This document shows, one piece after another, positions 1 to 10,300 of a stretch of DNA of 64,000 bases (the first letter of the stretch is position 1; each line of letters begins with the position of its first letter). The position numbers were made by a program, and so were the translations under genes. The DNA comes from Pedobacter lusitanus (GTDB taxonomy: Bacteria > Bacteroidota > Bacteroidia > Sphingobacteriales > Sphingobacteriaceae), in the NCBI RefSeq assembly GCF_040026395.1, contig NZ_CP157278.1, positions 1,302,001-1,366,000 on the forward strand. The letters are read 5' to 3'. A model generated the notes under the pieces. It saw only the letters and a list, made by a program, of their open reading frames with translations, did no database searches and was not told the DNA's origin.

Positions 1-137
1 TTTATTATGTATCTGTTCACAGTGAATCCTTAAGCAGAAAAAGGCCACTGGAAACAGCATCTGCTAAATTATCAATTTTAGTAAATGAAGTTAATAAGAG
101 GAATTTACAGCTCAGACATACATTAAAGGGACACAAT

Positions 138-1769
138 ATGCTGAGTGCAGAAATAATGTCAAAGACATTTGGCATTAACGCTTATACCTGGAGTATCATT
201 ATACCTTTTTCCCGAAATGCAGCACATTTACACCTGTCACTAAAAAGCTGGAATGAAGCAATTGGAGACGGGCATACGAATGTCAGACTAATCGTTGTTA
301 ATGACAATATTAAAATAGATCTGTCTTTCATTGAAAAGCAATTCCATTTTGTAACAGTTATCAAAACTGAAGGCAATAAAGGTCCTGCTCATGCCAGAAA
401 TCTTGGAGTTGAATTCAGTAACAGCGATTATATTTACTTTTCTGATGAAGACCATATCGTACCTCCGGATATTCTTTACAGACACGAAGAACTTCATGTG
501 GAGAATAATCATAAGACAATTGTAATTGGTAATGTCTGGGGAAGAAGGGTCGTGTATAATCTTGATCCGGAGATTGAAACAATTACTAAACACAAATTAT
601 TAAAAAACTTCTGGTTTAGAAAAGAGTTTGAAAGTATTACAAACGCACTTGCAACAGGTGAAGATTATAAATTATTTGAAACTGAAAACAATATTTATCG
701 TACCTGTTTTGATTATAGTTTTTCAGATCAGTGGCAGAGGGAATGGGGTGAAGTATTTAGTAAACATGGCTTCGGTCTTGAGGAATGGGAACATTCCTGG
801 CTAAAATGCGGAACAGGCAGTGCTTCCATTTTACGGGAGAATTTTAATTCAATCGGCGGTTTTAATGAAACATTACAGTCTATGGAAGATTGGGAATTCG
901 GCATCCGTGCAGGATTAATGAATTATAAAATTGTAATGGCACCATTCTCTGAGCCCTTTCATATTATACATCCAAAAAAAGCAGAAGAACGAAAAGATCA
1001 TAATAAAACAGCGATTGCCTCCATTAAATCAAAATTTCCGGGCATAATAGAACGTGCTGTGAACTCTGGCATGTTAGAAAACATTGTTGGTATGATTTTT
1101 AGCGAAGAAACTCACCAGGTTCATCATAGAGTATCACCAGAGAAAAAAAACAAAGTCTGTCTGACATTTGATGACGGCCCTCACGAATACAGTACAAATC
1201 TTCTTCTTGACAGGCTTCAGCATTTAAACCTTAAAGGTACATTCTTCGTTCAGGGTGACAGAAGCCTTTTTTCCAAGCCTGTCCTGGACAGAATAATCAA
1301 TGAAGGCCATGAATTGGGAATTCATAACTGGCATCATCGTTCCCATGAAAACTCCTGTAGTGAGGAAATGATTCGGGATATCAATAAAACCAGAGCACTT
1401 TTAAAACAACTTACAGGAAAAAGTATCGGATTATTCCGTCCTCCATATGGCAGGATCTCTAATTCTTTAACTCAAAAATTAAATGATGAGGGCTATAAAA
1501 TCATAGGGTGGCATAATAATTCTATGGACTGGGCCCGTGGAGTAACAGATATACAAATAATCAGCAATCTCGCTGCAGAAGGTATCATGAATAAAATTTT
1601 GCTTTTTCATGATGGTACCGGCGAACCTGAAAGCCAGTTTAAGGCACTGCAATGGCTCGAACAACTCTGTACAAAAAATGAACTGGAGAGTATTACAGTG
1701 AGTGAATATCTTAAATATAACAGCATTGATCAGGTTCTTTCAGGATTAAAATATATAGATCGCATATAA
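138..1769 (+). CDS. Glycosyltransferase family 2 / NodB polysaccharide deacetylase fusion
   Basis: A two-domain enzyme of 543 residues. Residues about 17-280 form a GT-A glycosyltransferase: a WSIIIPFSRN strand, the NKGPAHARN element and an acidic SDEDH metal-site motif near residue 104. Residues about 335-500 form a NodB-type deacetylase with TFDDGP (near 344), an H-x-W-H-H-R-S-H segment (near 395-402) and RPPYG (near 434), the usual metal and catalytic motifs. It may glycosylate and deacetylate a sugar on the neighbouring peptide product or act on envelope glycans; this is inference. It stops 1 bp before the next gene. ATG 138 has AAAGGGA upstream, but the frame is open back to base 3 with coding-like codons, so the true start may lie outside the window. 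Confidence 0.85.
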   Translation: MLSAEIMSKTFGINAYTWSIIIPFSRNAAHLHLSLKSWNEAIGDGHTNVRLIVVNDNIKIDLSFIEKQFHFVTVIKTEGNKGPAHARNLGVEFSNSDYIYFSDEDHIVPPDILYRHEELHVENNHKTIVIGNVWGRRVVYNLDPEIETITKHKLLKNFWFRKEFESITNALATGEDYKLFETENNIYRTCFDYSFSDQWQREWGEVFSKHGFGLEEWEHSWLKCGTGSASILRENFNSIGGFNETLQSMEDWEFGIRAGLMNYKIVMAPFSEPFHIIHPKKAEERKDHNKTAIASIKSKFPGIIERAVNSGMLENIVGMIFSEETHQVHHRVSPEKKNKVCLTFDDGPHEYSTNLLLDRLQHLNLKGTFFVQGDRSLFSKPVLDRIINEGHELGIHNWHHRSHENSCSEEMIRDINKTRALLKQLTGKSIGLFRPPYGRISNSLTQKLNDEGYKIIGWHNNSMDWARGVTDIQIISNLAAEGIMNKILLFHDGTGEPESQFKALQWLEQLCTKNELESITVSEYLKYNSIDQVLSGLKYIDRI

Positions 1770-1770
1770 A

Positions 1771-2937
1771 ATGAGCGAAAAAAAGTATTATAACTGGCAA
1801 GAAGTACTACATGATGCAAAACTCAGATTGCCTGGCTTCGTTTTCGATTTTATTCATGGAGGAGCAGGCGAAGAGCAATTATTGACACACAGCCGACGGG
1901 TTTTAGATCAGTTATCATTATTACCTCTAGTATTACGTGATACATCCGTACAGTCAACAACTCAGACATTATTTGGCACAAATTACACGCTCCCCATCGC
2001 CATTGCTCCAACAGGACTGAATGCGTTGATATGCCCTGGTGGTGACCAGTTGTTAGCAAAAGCAGCAAAAACAATAGGTATTCCATTTATATTGTCGACC
2101 GCAGCAAATTGTAGTATCTCAGACATAAAAACAGCAACCAATCAGCCCCCCTGGTTCCAGCTCTATGTAGTTAACCGTGATTCTGCTGCCTATCTGGTTA
2201 ATTTAGCCCAATCAATGGAATGTGAAGTATTGGTTGTAACTGCTGATGTTCCCGTTGGTGGTCAGCGTTTGCGGGACATCAAAAATGGATTTACATTACC
2301 TTTCAGATTGAGTCCACGTATTCTATTCGATTGTATGAAGAATTTTTCCTGGAGCAGATCTCAATTTCTTGCCAGGAAAAAGCTTAGTTTTCCATTAATG
2401 GAATCGGGGCCCCTGTATAAGTCAGCAGATACAAGCTTATTCTCCCGCAATTTTGATCCTAGTATTTCCTGGGAGGACATCAGTCAACTCCGAAGGTTAT
2501 GGAAAGGTAAACTGGTTATTAAGGGTATTTTACACCCCCAGGATGCACTCAGAGCCGTTGACATGGGTATAGATGGGATTATTGTATCTAATCATGGCGG
2601 AAGACAACTGGATATTGCTCCAACTTCAATTGAAATGTTGCCCTATATCGTAAACGCTGTTAAAGACAAAATAACCATATTAGTTGACGGAGGAATTCGC
2701 TCGGGTGAAGATATCTTAAAAGCCCTTGCGCTCGGTGCAGATACAGTACTCATTGGTCGGCTGGCTTTATATGGACTGGCAGCAGAAGGAGAATCAGGAG
2801 TTGTCAAAGTACTTAGAATGGTTCAGGAACAACTATTAAGAAATATGTCTCTTTTGGGCTGTACGAATCTGGAACAGCTTAGAAATACCGATGTGGTGAA
2901 TAAACAGGTATTCATAGAAAAAAAGAAAATTATTTAA
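1771..2937 (+). CDS. FMN-dependent alpha-hydroxy acid oxidase/dehydrogenase
   Basis: A 388-residue TIM-barrel flavoenzyme of the lactate/glycolate/mandelate oxidase family. Visible signatures are IAPTGLNAL near the N-terminal FMN site, SNHGGRQLD near residue 273 (catalytic His and substrate-binding Arg) and DGGIRSGEDILKAL followed by GADTVLIGR near 307-330 (FMN phosphate binding). It oxidises a 2-hydroxy acid to a 2-keto acid. Length is usual for the family. It follows the glycosyltransferase/deacetylase gene by 1 bp, so the two are co-transcribed, and it converges on the NRPS operon. Related enzymes in NRPS clusters supply unusual amino-acid precursors (for example hydroxymandelate oxidase), but the substrate here cannot be read from sequence. 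Confidence 0.88.
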   Translation: MSEKKYYNWQEVLHDAKLRLPGFVFDFIHGGAGEEQLLTHSRRVLDQLSLLPLVLRDTSVQSTTQTLFGTNYTLPIAIAPTGLNALICPGGDQLLAKAAKTIGIPFILSTAANCSISDIKTATNQPPWFQLYVVNRDSAAYLVNLAQSMECEVLVVTADVPVGGQRLRDIKNGFTLPFRLSPRILFDCMKNFSWSRSQFLARKKLSFPLMESGPLYKSADTSLFSRNFDPSISWEDISQLRRLWKGKLVIKGILHPQDALRAVDMGIDGIIVSNHGGRQLDIAPTSIEMLPYIVNAVKDKITILVDGGIRSGEDILKALALGADTVLIGRLALYGLAAEGESGVVKVLRMVQEQLLRNMSLLGCTNLEQLRNTDVVNKQVFIEKKKII

Positions 2938-2967
2938 AGGAATTTATAACTCCAAATTCCTTTAAAT
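2932..2967. terminator. Bidirectional terminator between convergent operons
   Basis: A perfect 14-bp inverted repeat (ATTTAAAGGAATTT and its complement) with an 8-nt loop. The stop codon of the hydroxy acid oxidase lies in its left arm. It separates this gene from the convergent end of the NRPS operon and can serve both strands. Confidence 0.75.
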
Positions 2968-2981
2968 AAAAATTCCACCGG

Positions 2982-3770
2982 CTATTCCAGTGCCGATCTT
3001 ATACTCTGTTCCAATATAGATAAAGAATCAATATCACTATTTAGCGGGTAAATATCATCATATAGCGAAATTGTACGGTTAGCAGCTATCCTTACAGTTT
3101 GCGAAACATTCGGGCTGCGTGCATGGATCAAAAAAGGGTGCATCCATAATACATCGCCCGCATTGCCCGTAGCCTCTTCTACCGGAAAATCCTCTGCCTG
3201 ATCAGCAATACCTTTTAATTCCTGATAAGATATGCCTGCTGATCCGCTTCTGTGCAGTAATTGTGCAATGTACTTGTGAGAGCCAATTCTCAATGCAGTT
3301 CCTCCTCCGCCCTTTTCAATGTTTGAAAACATTTCCATACCTGCAAGGCCCTGTTCAGGTGAGTTTAAATGGTGACAAAAATTTATGCCATCAACATGCC
3401 AGCCAGTTAATGGAGATTTCCACGGAGGATTAGAAAAGCCCGGAAACCGCAAAGGTATCCAGCCAAAACTATCCTTATTCGTATGCCATCTTCCCTCTCC
3501 CAGCAGGTCATCAATAGCGTCTACATATCTGGATGTAAAAAGATCATTCGCAGCATCAGTCTTGATAACCCGCTGTATTTCAGCAGCCGGCCTTGTCCAT
3601 GTAGAACGATCGTTCATATCTTCAGGAATCATTTCCCAGACTTTAGAAGCCAGATTTTCAGCTGTTTGCTCACTAAATGCATTCCTTATAATTACGTAGC
3701 CTTTATTGATGAAAGAATCGACATCTTCTTCAGAAAGAACTTTTAGTTTTTTCAAATTAATTTTATCCAT
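2982..3770 (-). CDS. Phytanoyl-CoA dioxygenase (PhyH) family Fe(II)/2-oxoglutarate oxygenase
   Basis: A 262-residue PhyH-type non-haem iron oxygenase. The iron site is visible: WHVDG gives the H-x-D pair and HPFLIHARSPN gives the distal His, followed by an Arg (TVRIAANRT) in the usual 2-oxoglutarate-binding position. Family members hydroxylate unactivated carbons, including amino-acid side chains on or off NRPS carrier proteins. It is the last gene of the seven-gene NRPS operon, 14 bp after the SDR, so it probably hydroxylates a building block or the finished peptide. The substrate is unknown. Confidence 0.85.
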   Translation of the reverse strand: MDKINLKKLKVLSEEDVDSFINKGYVIIRNAFSEQTAENLASKVWEMIPEDMNDRSTWTRPAAEIQRVIKTDAANDLFTSRYVDAIDDLLGEGRWHTNKDSFGWIPLRFPGFSNPPWKSPLTGWHVDGINFCHHLNSPEQGLAGMEMFSNIEKGGGGTALRIGSHKYIAQLLHRSGSAGISYQELKGIADQAEDFPVEEATGNAGDVLWMHPFLIHARSPNVSQTVRIAANRTISLYDDIYPLNSDIDSLSILEQSIRSALE

Positions 3771-3784
3771 AACAAGTCTTCATT

Positions 3785-4465
3785 TTACCAATCAATCAAT
3801 TCCCCCGTATATCTGAAAAATTTACCAGTATCCTCAGGTTTAAGCCCGGAGATAAAAGTAAAAATATGCTTACTACTGTCAAGTGCAGACATTGGAGCAT
3901 CCTGACCACCTAGTCTTGTTTTTATCCAGCCAGGATGCAGGGAAACAGCAATAATATTTTCTGACAATAATTCTATGGAAAGATTCCGGATAATCATATT
4001 GGCAGCAGCTTTAGAAGCGCGATAACAATATCGCCCACCATCAGAGTTCTGAGAGAGGCTGCCCATCTCACTTGAAATACACACAATTTTACCCGTTTTT
4101 GCTAAAAAGATATTGTCTAACAGACTTGTGGTGATTTTAAGCACAGCAAAAGCATTTACGCCCATAGCTTTTTCCCAGACACTATAATCAATTTCTGTAT
4201 AACTACCTTCTTTAACTATCCAGGCTGCATTATGGATCAAAAGATCAATAGGCTGGCCCTGCAAAGCCAGTTTTAGCTGCTGTATCTGCCCATGATTTGT
4301 CACATCAAGTAAATAGACATTTGCATCCGGAAATAACGATTTCAGATGCTGAACATCAGTAACTTCTTTACAGGTGGCAATCACATTCCACCCCGCACCG
4401 TAATAGGTTTCGGTTAGAGCTTTACCCAAGCCCTGACCTGTACCTGTTATAAAGACTGTTGGCAT
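3785..4465 (-). CDS. Short-chain dehydrogenase/reductase
   Basis: A 226-residue classical-type SDR, slightly shorter than the usual 250. It has the N-terminal TGTGQGLGKAL dinucleotide motif, a HNAAW motif corresponding to NNAG, a catalytic Ser in ISSEMGS and YRASK as the YxxxK pair. It should oxidise an alcohol or reduce a ketone with NAD(P)(H). It sits in the NRPS operon between the JmjC-like and PhyH genes (27 and 14 bp gaps). A plausible role is redox adjustment of a hydroxyl made by one of the oxygenases. Confidence 0.88.
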   Translation of the reverse strand: MPTVFITGTGQGLGKALTETYYGAGWNVIATCKEVTDVQHLKSLFPDANVYLLDVTNHGQIQQLKLALQGQPIDLLIHNAAWIVKEGSYTEIDYSVWEKAMGVNAFAVLKITTSLLDNIFLAKTGKIVCISSEMGSLSQNSDGGRYCYRASKAAANMIIRNLSIELLSENIIAVSLHPGWIKTRLGGQDAPMSALDSSKHIFTFISGLKPEDTGKFFRYTGELIDW

Positions 4466-4492
4466 ATACCTGATTAATTTTAAACTGATAAA

Positions 4493-5407
4493 TTAAGATA
4501 CATCCTGATTTACTTCCTTTCTATTGAACTTTTTAAGTTTGACAACTTTACTATATAGAAATTTTCTGTAAGGTTTCATAAACAAACTCCGGTAAGCGAT
4601 TGGAAAACCCCAGTCTTTTAATGATGCATCCCAGAACTCTGTGATCAGTACACAAGGCTCACATGCATGTGTATAGTGCCACCAATGCGAAGGAATAAAT
4701 AATATCTCACCTGCTTTTAGCTCGATCTCATAAGGCACTGCTTTTTTAAACATTGGAAACTTATCGTGATCTATATTCTCAATTCCGTCTTCAAAAGGCA
4801 TCTGACTGCAAAACACAGATTCTCTTTCATCAAACCAGGAAAGTGGAGATTCTAAAAAGGTTTTAGGGTATAAATATGGAGTATCCTTTGGATCATACAG
4901 AACAAACCTCTTGCTGCCGGTAACCTGCTGTGCTATCGCGTGTCTTCCATTATGCCAGTGCATCCCCCTGAAAAAACTAATAAACATGGCAATTCTTCTT
5001 CGTTCCTTAAAGAACCAGGACAAATTATCCAGTTTATCTGAATTTTTCAAAAACTCAGGAGTCATGTAGCTATCATAAAGCTCGGGAAGAAAATCCAGCG
5101 CCAGCTGACAAATGGAAAACCTCTGATTCTCCGTTTTATCTACTTCACAACAAAGTGCCAGAGCTTTTGCCAACTCCATTTTTTTGATCAGGAAATCATC
5201 CTGAATAGTAGGTCCGGTTTCACCCCAGTCATATACATTGATTTTACTGGTACCTAACTCTTTGCTAAGAAAATCAAAATTCCATTTGAACTGGGGCAGA
5301 TCTTCGTTTACTCCAGTTATCAGCACCGGTTTTCCGAGATTAAGATACTTGGTTCTAAACTCTTCTTCAGTAGGACGGTGAATCCTGTCGATGGTCATAG
5401 GTTCCAT
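4493..5407 (-). CDS. JmjC/cupin-8-like protein with altered metal site
   Basis: A 304-residue protein of the cupin-8/JmjC oxygenase class. The fold is shown by QQVTGSKRFVLYDP, with the Lys that usually binds 2-oxoglutarate, and by AGEILFIPSHWWHYT, with the distal His in WWH. The first metal motif is unusual. Where members have H-x-D/E, this sequence reads MHWHNGRH, so no acidic ligand is evident. The protein may bind iron through H-x-H, may be inactive, or may act otherwise. It lies within the NRPS operon, so a tailoring or precursor role is likely but unproven. Confidence 0.78.
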   Translation of the reverse strand: MEPMTIDRIHRPTEEEFRTKYLNLGKPVLITGVNEDLPQFKWNFDFLSKELGTSKINVYDWGETGPTIQDDFLIKKMELAKALALCCEVDKTENQRFSICQLALDFLPELYDSYMTPEFLKNSDKLDNLSWFFKERRRIAMFISFFRGMHWHNGRHAIAQQVTGSKRFVLYDPKDTPYLYPKTFLESPLSWFDERESVFCSQMPFEDGIENIDHDKFPMFKKAVPYEIELKAGEILFIPSHWWHYTHACEPCVLITEFWDASLKDWGFPIAYRSLFMKPYRKFLYSKVVKLKKFNRKEVNQDVS

Positions 5408-5451
5408 AATATGATTATTTAAAGGTTAATAATTCTATTCTAAAAAATAAT

Positions 5452-6471
5452 TTATAAATCAATCAATAAGTCAGTATACCGATGTTTCTGTTCCAGCAAG
5501 CTTATAGTCTCCGGCCAGGGCTGTGAATTGCCTGTATGCCAGAATAAAAACCGCTTATTCTGATGAGAAGCAGCCTCCTGAATCATATATTTAAATACTT
5601 TACGTGTATAAACAGGATCCAGGTGTAAACCTGCCACCTCTGTCAGATCAGATTCAATAGCCAGTGGTGCTGTTACCTCTCCAAATGCAAGTTCAAATGC
5701 ACAATGAAATACCGGCTCATCTATTTCTATCAACCCATCGCTAACCAGTTCCTGATCCCTGATAAGTTTTACCACTTCAGCAGCTTTATTAAAGAAATCC
5801 TTACCCGGAGCATCCTCATGCGCCAATCCTACGATAACCAGCTTTGCTTTTAGTCCTGATACCGCCAATCCGGCTGCCATACCAGCAGCAGTAGAAAAGG
5901 AAGCCCCAGCTACATAAATCCGATCAATTTCTTCATTCTGTAATTGTGCAGCCAGTTCAATGACAGCTTCTGCCTGCGCAACTGCTGCGTCAAGATCTCC
6001 ACCACCAAAACCTATAAAATAAGGGGTCCTTCCTTCTTCTTTTAATCTGTTCATCTCACTTACCACCACAGGAGACTGACGGTGGAGTAAAGTGCCCGCC
6101 GGAACAGGTAAAATCTGTGTTCCTGATGCAGCTATTATATCCAGATTAAATCTGGCTGTTTCGCTGTAAACCTGTGGCTTTAATATGGCTACAACATCAA
6201 GGTTAAATCTACTGGCAAAAATGCTCGCCGCAGCAACAGCATTAGAACCTGAACGTGCTGTCATTAAAAGCGTGTCCGCACCAGCCTGTAATGCACAATA
6301 TAATTGACGATTAAGATTCCTGACCTTACACCCCCCAAATTCAGCAGTCATCCGGTCGTCGCGTTTGACATATAAAGAACGTAATCCCAACTTAATAGCT
6401 GTTTCCCGGAATTCAGTCAAAGGTGACTTCGTCTGGAAAAGATGAACAGCATTTACTCCTTTAATATGCAT
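5452..6471 (-). CDS. PLP-dependent ACC deaminase/D-cysteine desulfhydrase-like enzyme
   Basis: A 339-residue fold-type II PLP enzyme. VKRDDRMTAEFGGCKVRNL matches the ACC deaminase/D-cysteine desulfhydrase pattern, with the Lys after GGC as the Schiff-base residue. A Ser-Asn (RSGSNA) follows where the family has QSN, and a Gly-rich phosphate loop (IGFGGGDLD) is present. Known members break 1-aminocyclopropane-1-carboxylate or D-cysteine to a keto acid and ammonia. It is 4 bp from the SAM-dependent enzyme gene, inside the NRPS operon. The pair may make or process a SAM-derived amino acid. Exact substrate unknown; a lyase or racemase role is also possible. Confidence 0.8.
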   Translation of the reverse strand: MHIKGVNAVHLFQTKSPLTEFRETAIKLGLRSLYVKRDDRMTAEFGGCKVRNLNRQLYCALQAGADTLLMTARSGSNAVAAASIFASRFNLDVVAILKPQVYSETARFNLDIIAASGTQILPVPAGTLLHRQSPVVVSEMNRLKEEGRTPYFIGFGGGDLDAAVAQAEAVIELAAQLQNEEIDRIYVAGASFSTAAGMAAGLAVSGLKAKLVIVGLAHEDAPGKDFFNKAAEVVKLIRDQELVSDGLIEIDEPVFHCAFELAFGEVTAPLAIESDLTEVAGLHLDPVYTRKVFKYMIQEAASHQNKRFLFWHTGNSQPWPETISLLEQKHRYTDLLIDL

Positions 6472-6475
6472 AGCA

Positions 6476-7375
6476 TTAAGATTTTTTTATGAATAAATAA
6501 AGCTGAAAAACAGCATGTGCATATGGAGTAACACAATTTCTGCGTAACACATTAAAGCCCTGTTCTTCCATCCAGGCACTGGTTATGAGTATCGGCGTAT
6601 GCCCTATAACGACCATTACCCCTCCAATCTTTAACGATTCAGCAGCAGCCAGAAACAGTTCTTTCGCCACCTCACTTGTTACCACATCAAGATTTAAATG
6701 TCTGCAAATAACCACATCTACGCTTTTTTCTGAGCAGACAGGAATCAGGCTATTGCCAGCGCATACCTTATCTACACGTTCTTTTGCAATAGCTATCATA
6801 TTAGGATTCAGATCCTGCCCAACAGTACAGATTTCCGGGCTGATTTTTTTCAGATGAGCAAGAAATGCACCCGTTGAGCAGGCAGGATCATATACAATAC
6901 TACCTGGAACCAGATATTCCATCAGTATATTTCCCGTCATCTCCCTTAAGAATATCTCATCGTCATCCAGCAACGATACATCAGTTGCACAATTATTCCA
7001 GTATTCTTCCGGCTGCGCTACTTCCTGACCATCAATCAATCTTTTTAGCGGGTAAATAAGTTCATCTAAAGGTGAAATCAGCGCAAATTTATCCTGTATG
7101 ACCTCATCAGGTAATTTTTGATAGATAATTTCATAGCCCTCTGTCAGCTCTGCAAACTTTATCAATTTTCCAAATAACATATCAGGTTCAACAAGACAAC
7201 TCTTTCTTCTGCTTTTTTCATCAGCGATATTTATTCTTGCCGGGGTTTTTCGTCCCACTAAATGCAGGTTATCCAGCTTTAATAAAAATATATCAAAGGG
7301 TTTATCGTTAAATCCGACAATGACCTTGCCTGTATTATTTTCTTTTTGCACAGGTGAATCTAAATTTGCATTCAT
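6476..7375 (-). CDS. SAM-dependent enzyme of the methyltransferase fold
   Basis: A 299-residue class I SAM enzyme. The SAM-binding motif is VYDPACSTGAFLAHL near residue 160, with an acidic strand end (VGQDLNP) and a later ICRHLNLD strand. About 150 residues of extra N-terminal domain precede the Rossmann core, which is more than a small-molecule methyltransferase needs. This layout recalls enzymes that use the 3-amino-3-carboxypropyl part of SAM (isonocardicin synthase; azetidine-2-carboxylate synthases of the VioH/AzeJ type) rather than its methyl group. That comparison is from memory and is inference. It starts 6 bp after the second NRPS gene and precedes the PLP enzyme. Confidence 0.72.
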   Translation of the reverse strand: MNANLDSPVQKENNTGKVIVGFNDKPFDIFLLKLDNLHLVGRKTPARINIADEKSRRKSCLVEPDMLFGKLIKFAELTEGYEIIYQKLPDEVIQDKFALISPLDELIYPLKRLIDGQEVAQPEEYWNNCATDVSLLDDDEIFLREMTGNILMEYLVPGSIVYDPACSTGAFLAHLKKISPEICTVGQDLNPNMIAIAKERVDKVCAGNSLIPVCSEKSVDVVICRHLNLDVVTSEVAKELFLAAAESLKIGGVMVVIGHTPILITSAWMEEQGFNVLRRNCVTPYAHAVFQLYLFIKKS

Positions 7376-7381
7376 AGTATT

Positions 7382-10300
7382 TTATATTTCCTGAATAAAT
7401 GTTTTTAACGCTGCTGCTAATGCAGGGATATATGATTTTGAAAACAGCTCATGATGATTCCCGGGAACATATTTGACCTGAAGAGAAGGCAGGTGAGCAT
7501 TTGTCCAGCCATTATTCATTCCAAGATCGAGATCAAGTTCTTCAGGACGATCCTCAGCCTTAAGTAAAGTTACCTTACCTTTATAAGTCATTTCCGGAGC
7601 AGAGAGAGCAAGAAGCCGATTCCTTTTAATTTCACGATTAAGCTCTGCTTTTAATTTTTCATCTATCTTATCTGGTACACTGTCAATAGATTTTCCGGTA
7701 GTTTGTTCTCCTAAAAATGCTATACGCTTAGAAAAATTATAACTGTCAATAAGCAGTACTCCGTCAGGTACACGACCATGATCTGACATCAGCCTTGCAA
7801 TTTCAAGCGCTATAAGTCCGCCAAATGACCAGCCCCCCAGAATTACAGGACCATCGTCTGTATGTAACCTGATCCACTCTGTATATAAAGCAGCCATTTC
7901 CCTTAAAGAAGAGAACCCATCCGTTTTATGAAAACGGGGATCATCTATTACAATGATTTTTTGTCCCGGTAACAAAGCAGGTAACTGCCCGTATGCAATT
8001 GAAGTTCCTTCCACCGGATGTATCAGGACCAGAGGAATACCTTCACCTTCACCAATAGTGTAAATACATGGTGCTGCTCCTTCGCTACCATCATTTATAG
8101 ATATCGCTTCAGCTAATGTAGCAGGTGTCCCGTACTTAAATAATAAAGCAACCGGAACTTTTGTGTCTTCTCCCAGTTTTTGTTGCAAAAGCATACAAAA
8201 GCGCATTGCAGAGAGCGAATGTCCGCCAGCAGTAAAGAAATTTTCATGTCTGCTAGCCGGAGGTGTATTCAGAATCTGTGTCCAAACGTCCCAGATAACC
8301 TGTTCTTTTTCTGACAGACTGGTCAGATCCATTGGCAATACAGCCCTTGTTTCAGGCTTTTCTGCAAACAGCTTATCCATATCTATTTTACCGTTAGCTG
8401 TTAACGGAAAATCCCCGATGATAAAAAGTTTAGAAGGACAGGCCCATACCGGAAGATGTTCAGTTAGCCAATTTTGTAATAATGTACTGACTTCCTCATC
8501 ATTCATCCCCGGATCACAGGAAAGTTTTATAAAAGCAATTAACTCCACATCCTCCAACTCCGGATTAGGCATCACTGCTGCTTTCAGAACGAGTGGATGA
8601 GAGGCCAGTTGATACTCTACAAAACCCAGTTCTACCCGAAATCCTCTTATTTTTACCTGCCTGTCCTTACGTCCAATAAATTCAATCGATCCATCAGGTC
8701 TCCTTACCCCCTGATCTCCGGTACAGTAAAGACGTTCTCCGGGAAGACCAAAAGGATCCGGAATAAAAGCCGCTGCAGTTTTACGCGGATCTTTAAAATA
8801 TCCGGCAGCAACTGCTACTCCTCCAATATATATCATTCCACAAACACCTTCAGGACATAACCGAAGTGCTTCATCCAACAGGTAAACCTGACAGTTTGCA
8901 GTGGGAAGCCCCAATGGCAACCTTTTTCCTCTTAAATCCACCTGATTACAATTCTGATCAAGCACACTGACAGATGCTTCCGTCGGTCCATATCCCTGCC
9001 AGACCTGAGCATCAGCCATTTTCTCTTTTATACGGCTGATATAAGCAGGATGAACCACCTCTCCTCCAGTGATTAACAACTTTATACCAGACAGCATAAA
9101 ACTTTTGGTACCTGTAAGCAAAACTTCTCCAAATGAAGGCACCAAATGTAATGTATTAACCTGATTAGAACTGATCAACTCACAGATATGATCAGGATCT
9201 TTCATGTCTTCATCATCTGCCAATACAAGCGTCCCACCCTGTTGCACAGAAAATAGAATTTCCCATAAGCCAATATCAAATCCAGGTGCAGCATTAGCAA
9301 GCAGGCATGGATCAGGCCTATTATATAAATTAACCGTTGCCGTTACCCTGTTAGCTAACCCCTCTCTTGTCAGCATGACTTGTTTTGGAAGACCAGAGGT
9401 CCCCGACGTCATTAAAATAGCAGCTATGGGGTCTGGTATTTGATTATGAAATGACTTTTCTTCATCTCCTTGTACAAGATCAATAATAAATCCATTTGAT
9501 TTCCAGGCATTTAATCTAAAATACTGTTTTGATGTTACTGCTAGATCAGGATTTCCCATCTTTTGCAATACATCACATATCATTTCATCAGATAAAGCAG
9601 GGTTAAAAATAACCGGCACCAATCCTGCTTTCCAGGCCGCAAGCGCAGCAATTACAAATGATACCGAACGCTCTGCACAGATAGCAATAATCTGACTGGA
9701 AGCTCTGGTCGTCATCGAAGAAGCTACTCTTAATACCGCTTTTGACAGTTCTTTCCAGCTTAATTTTTCTGTACCAGCAATAACAGCAATTTTATCCGGG
9801 AACTTATCAGCATTTATAAAAACATCTTCACTTAATCCGGTAGTGCTGATTTTAACAGGCAGTGCATGAGATCTTGTCTTTTTCAGCAGCACTTCCATCG
9901 ATGGTAAAAATAAAGAAGCCAGGGTTTTTTCCGGAGTATAAACTAACTGATCCAGCAGATAGAAAAAATCTTCAGCAAACTGCACCATTGTTTCAACACT
10001 GAAATGCCGGCTATCATAATTAAAATGGAACTCCATAGGTGGGCCAGGCAATACGATCAACCCAATAGGATATTCTGTTTTTTCATTACAAAATCTGTCA
10101 CGTATTTCAATATCAGCAACTTTGGTAGCAGGCAGGTGTTCATCAGGATAATTCTCAAAAGCAATAAGGCTGTCGAAAAGCCTTTTATCATTAGAGGTAC
10201 GTCCTTCCCATTCCACCAGAATAGCTGCAAGCGGGAGAAAAGAATGATTATTTGCCGAAGCAAAATTCTCCTGCGTACTTAAGAGCAGTTCATGGAGAGT

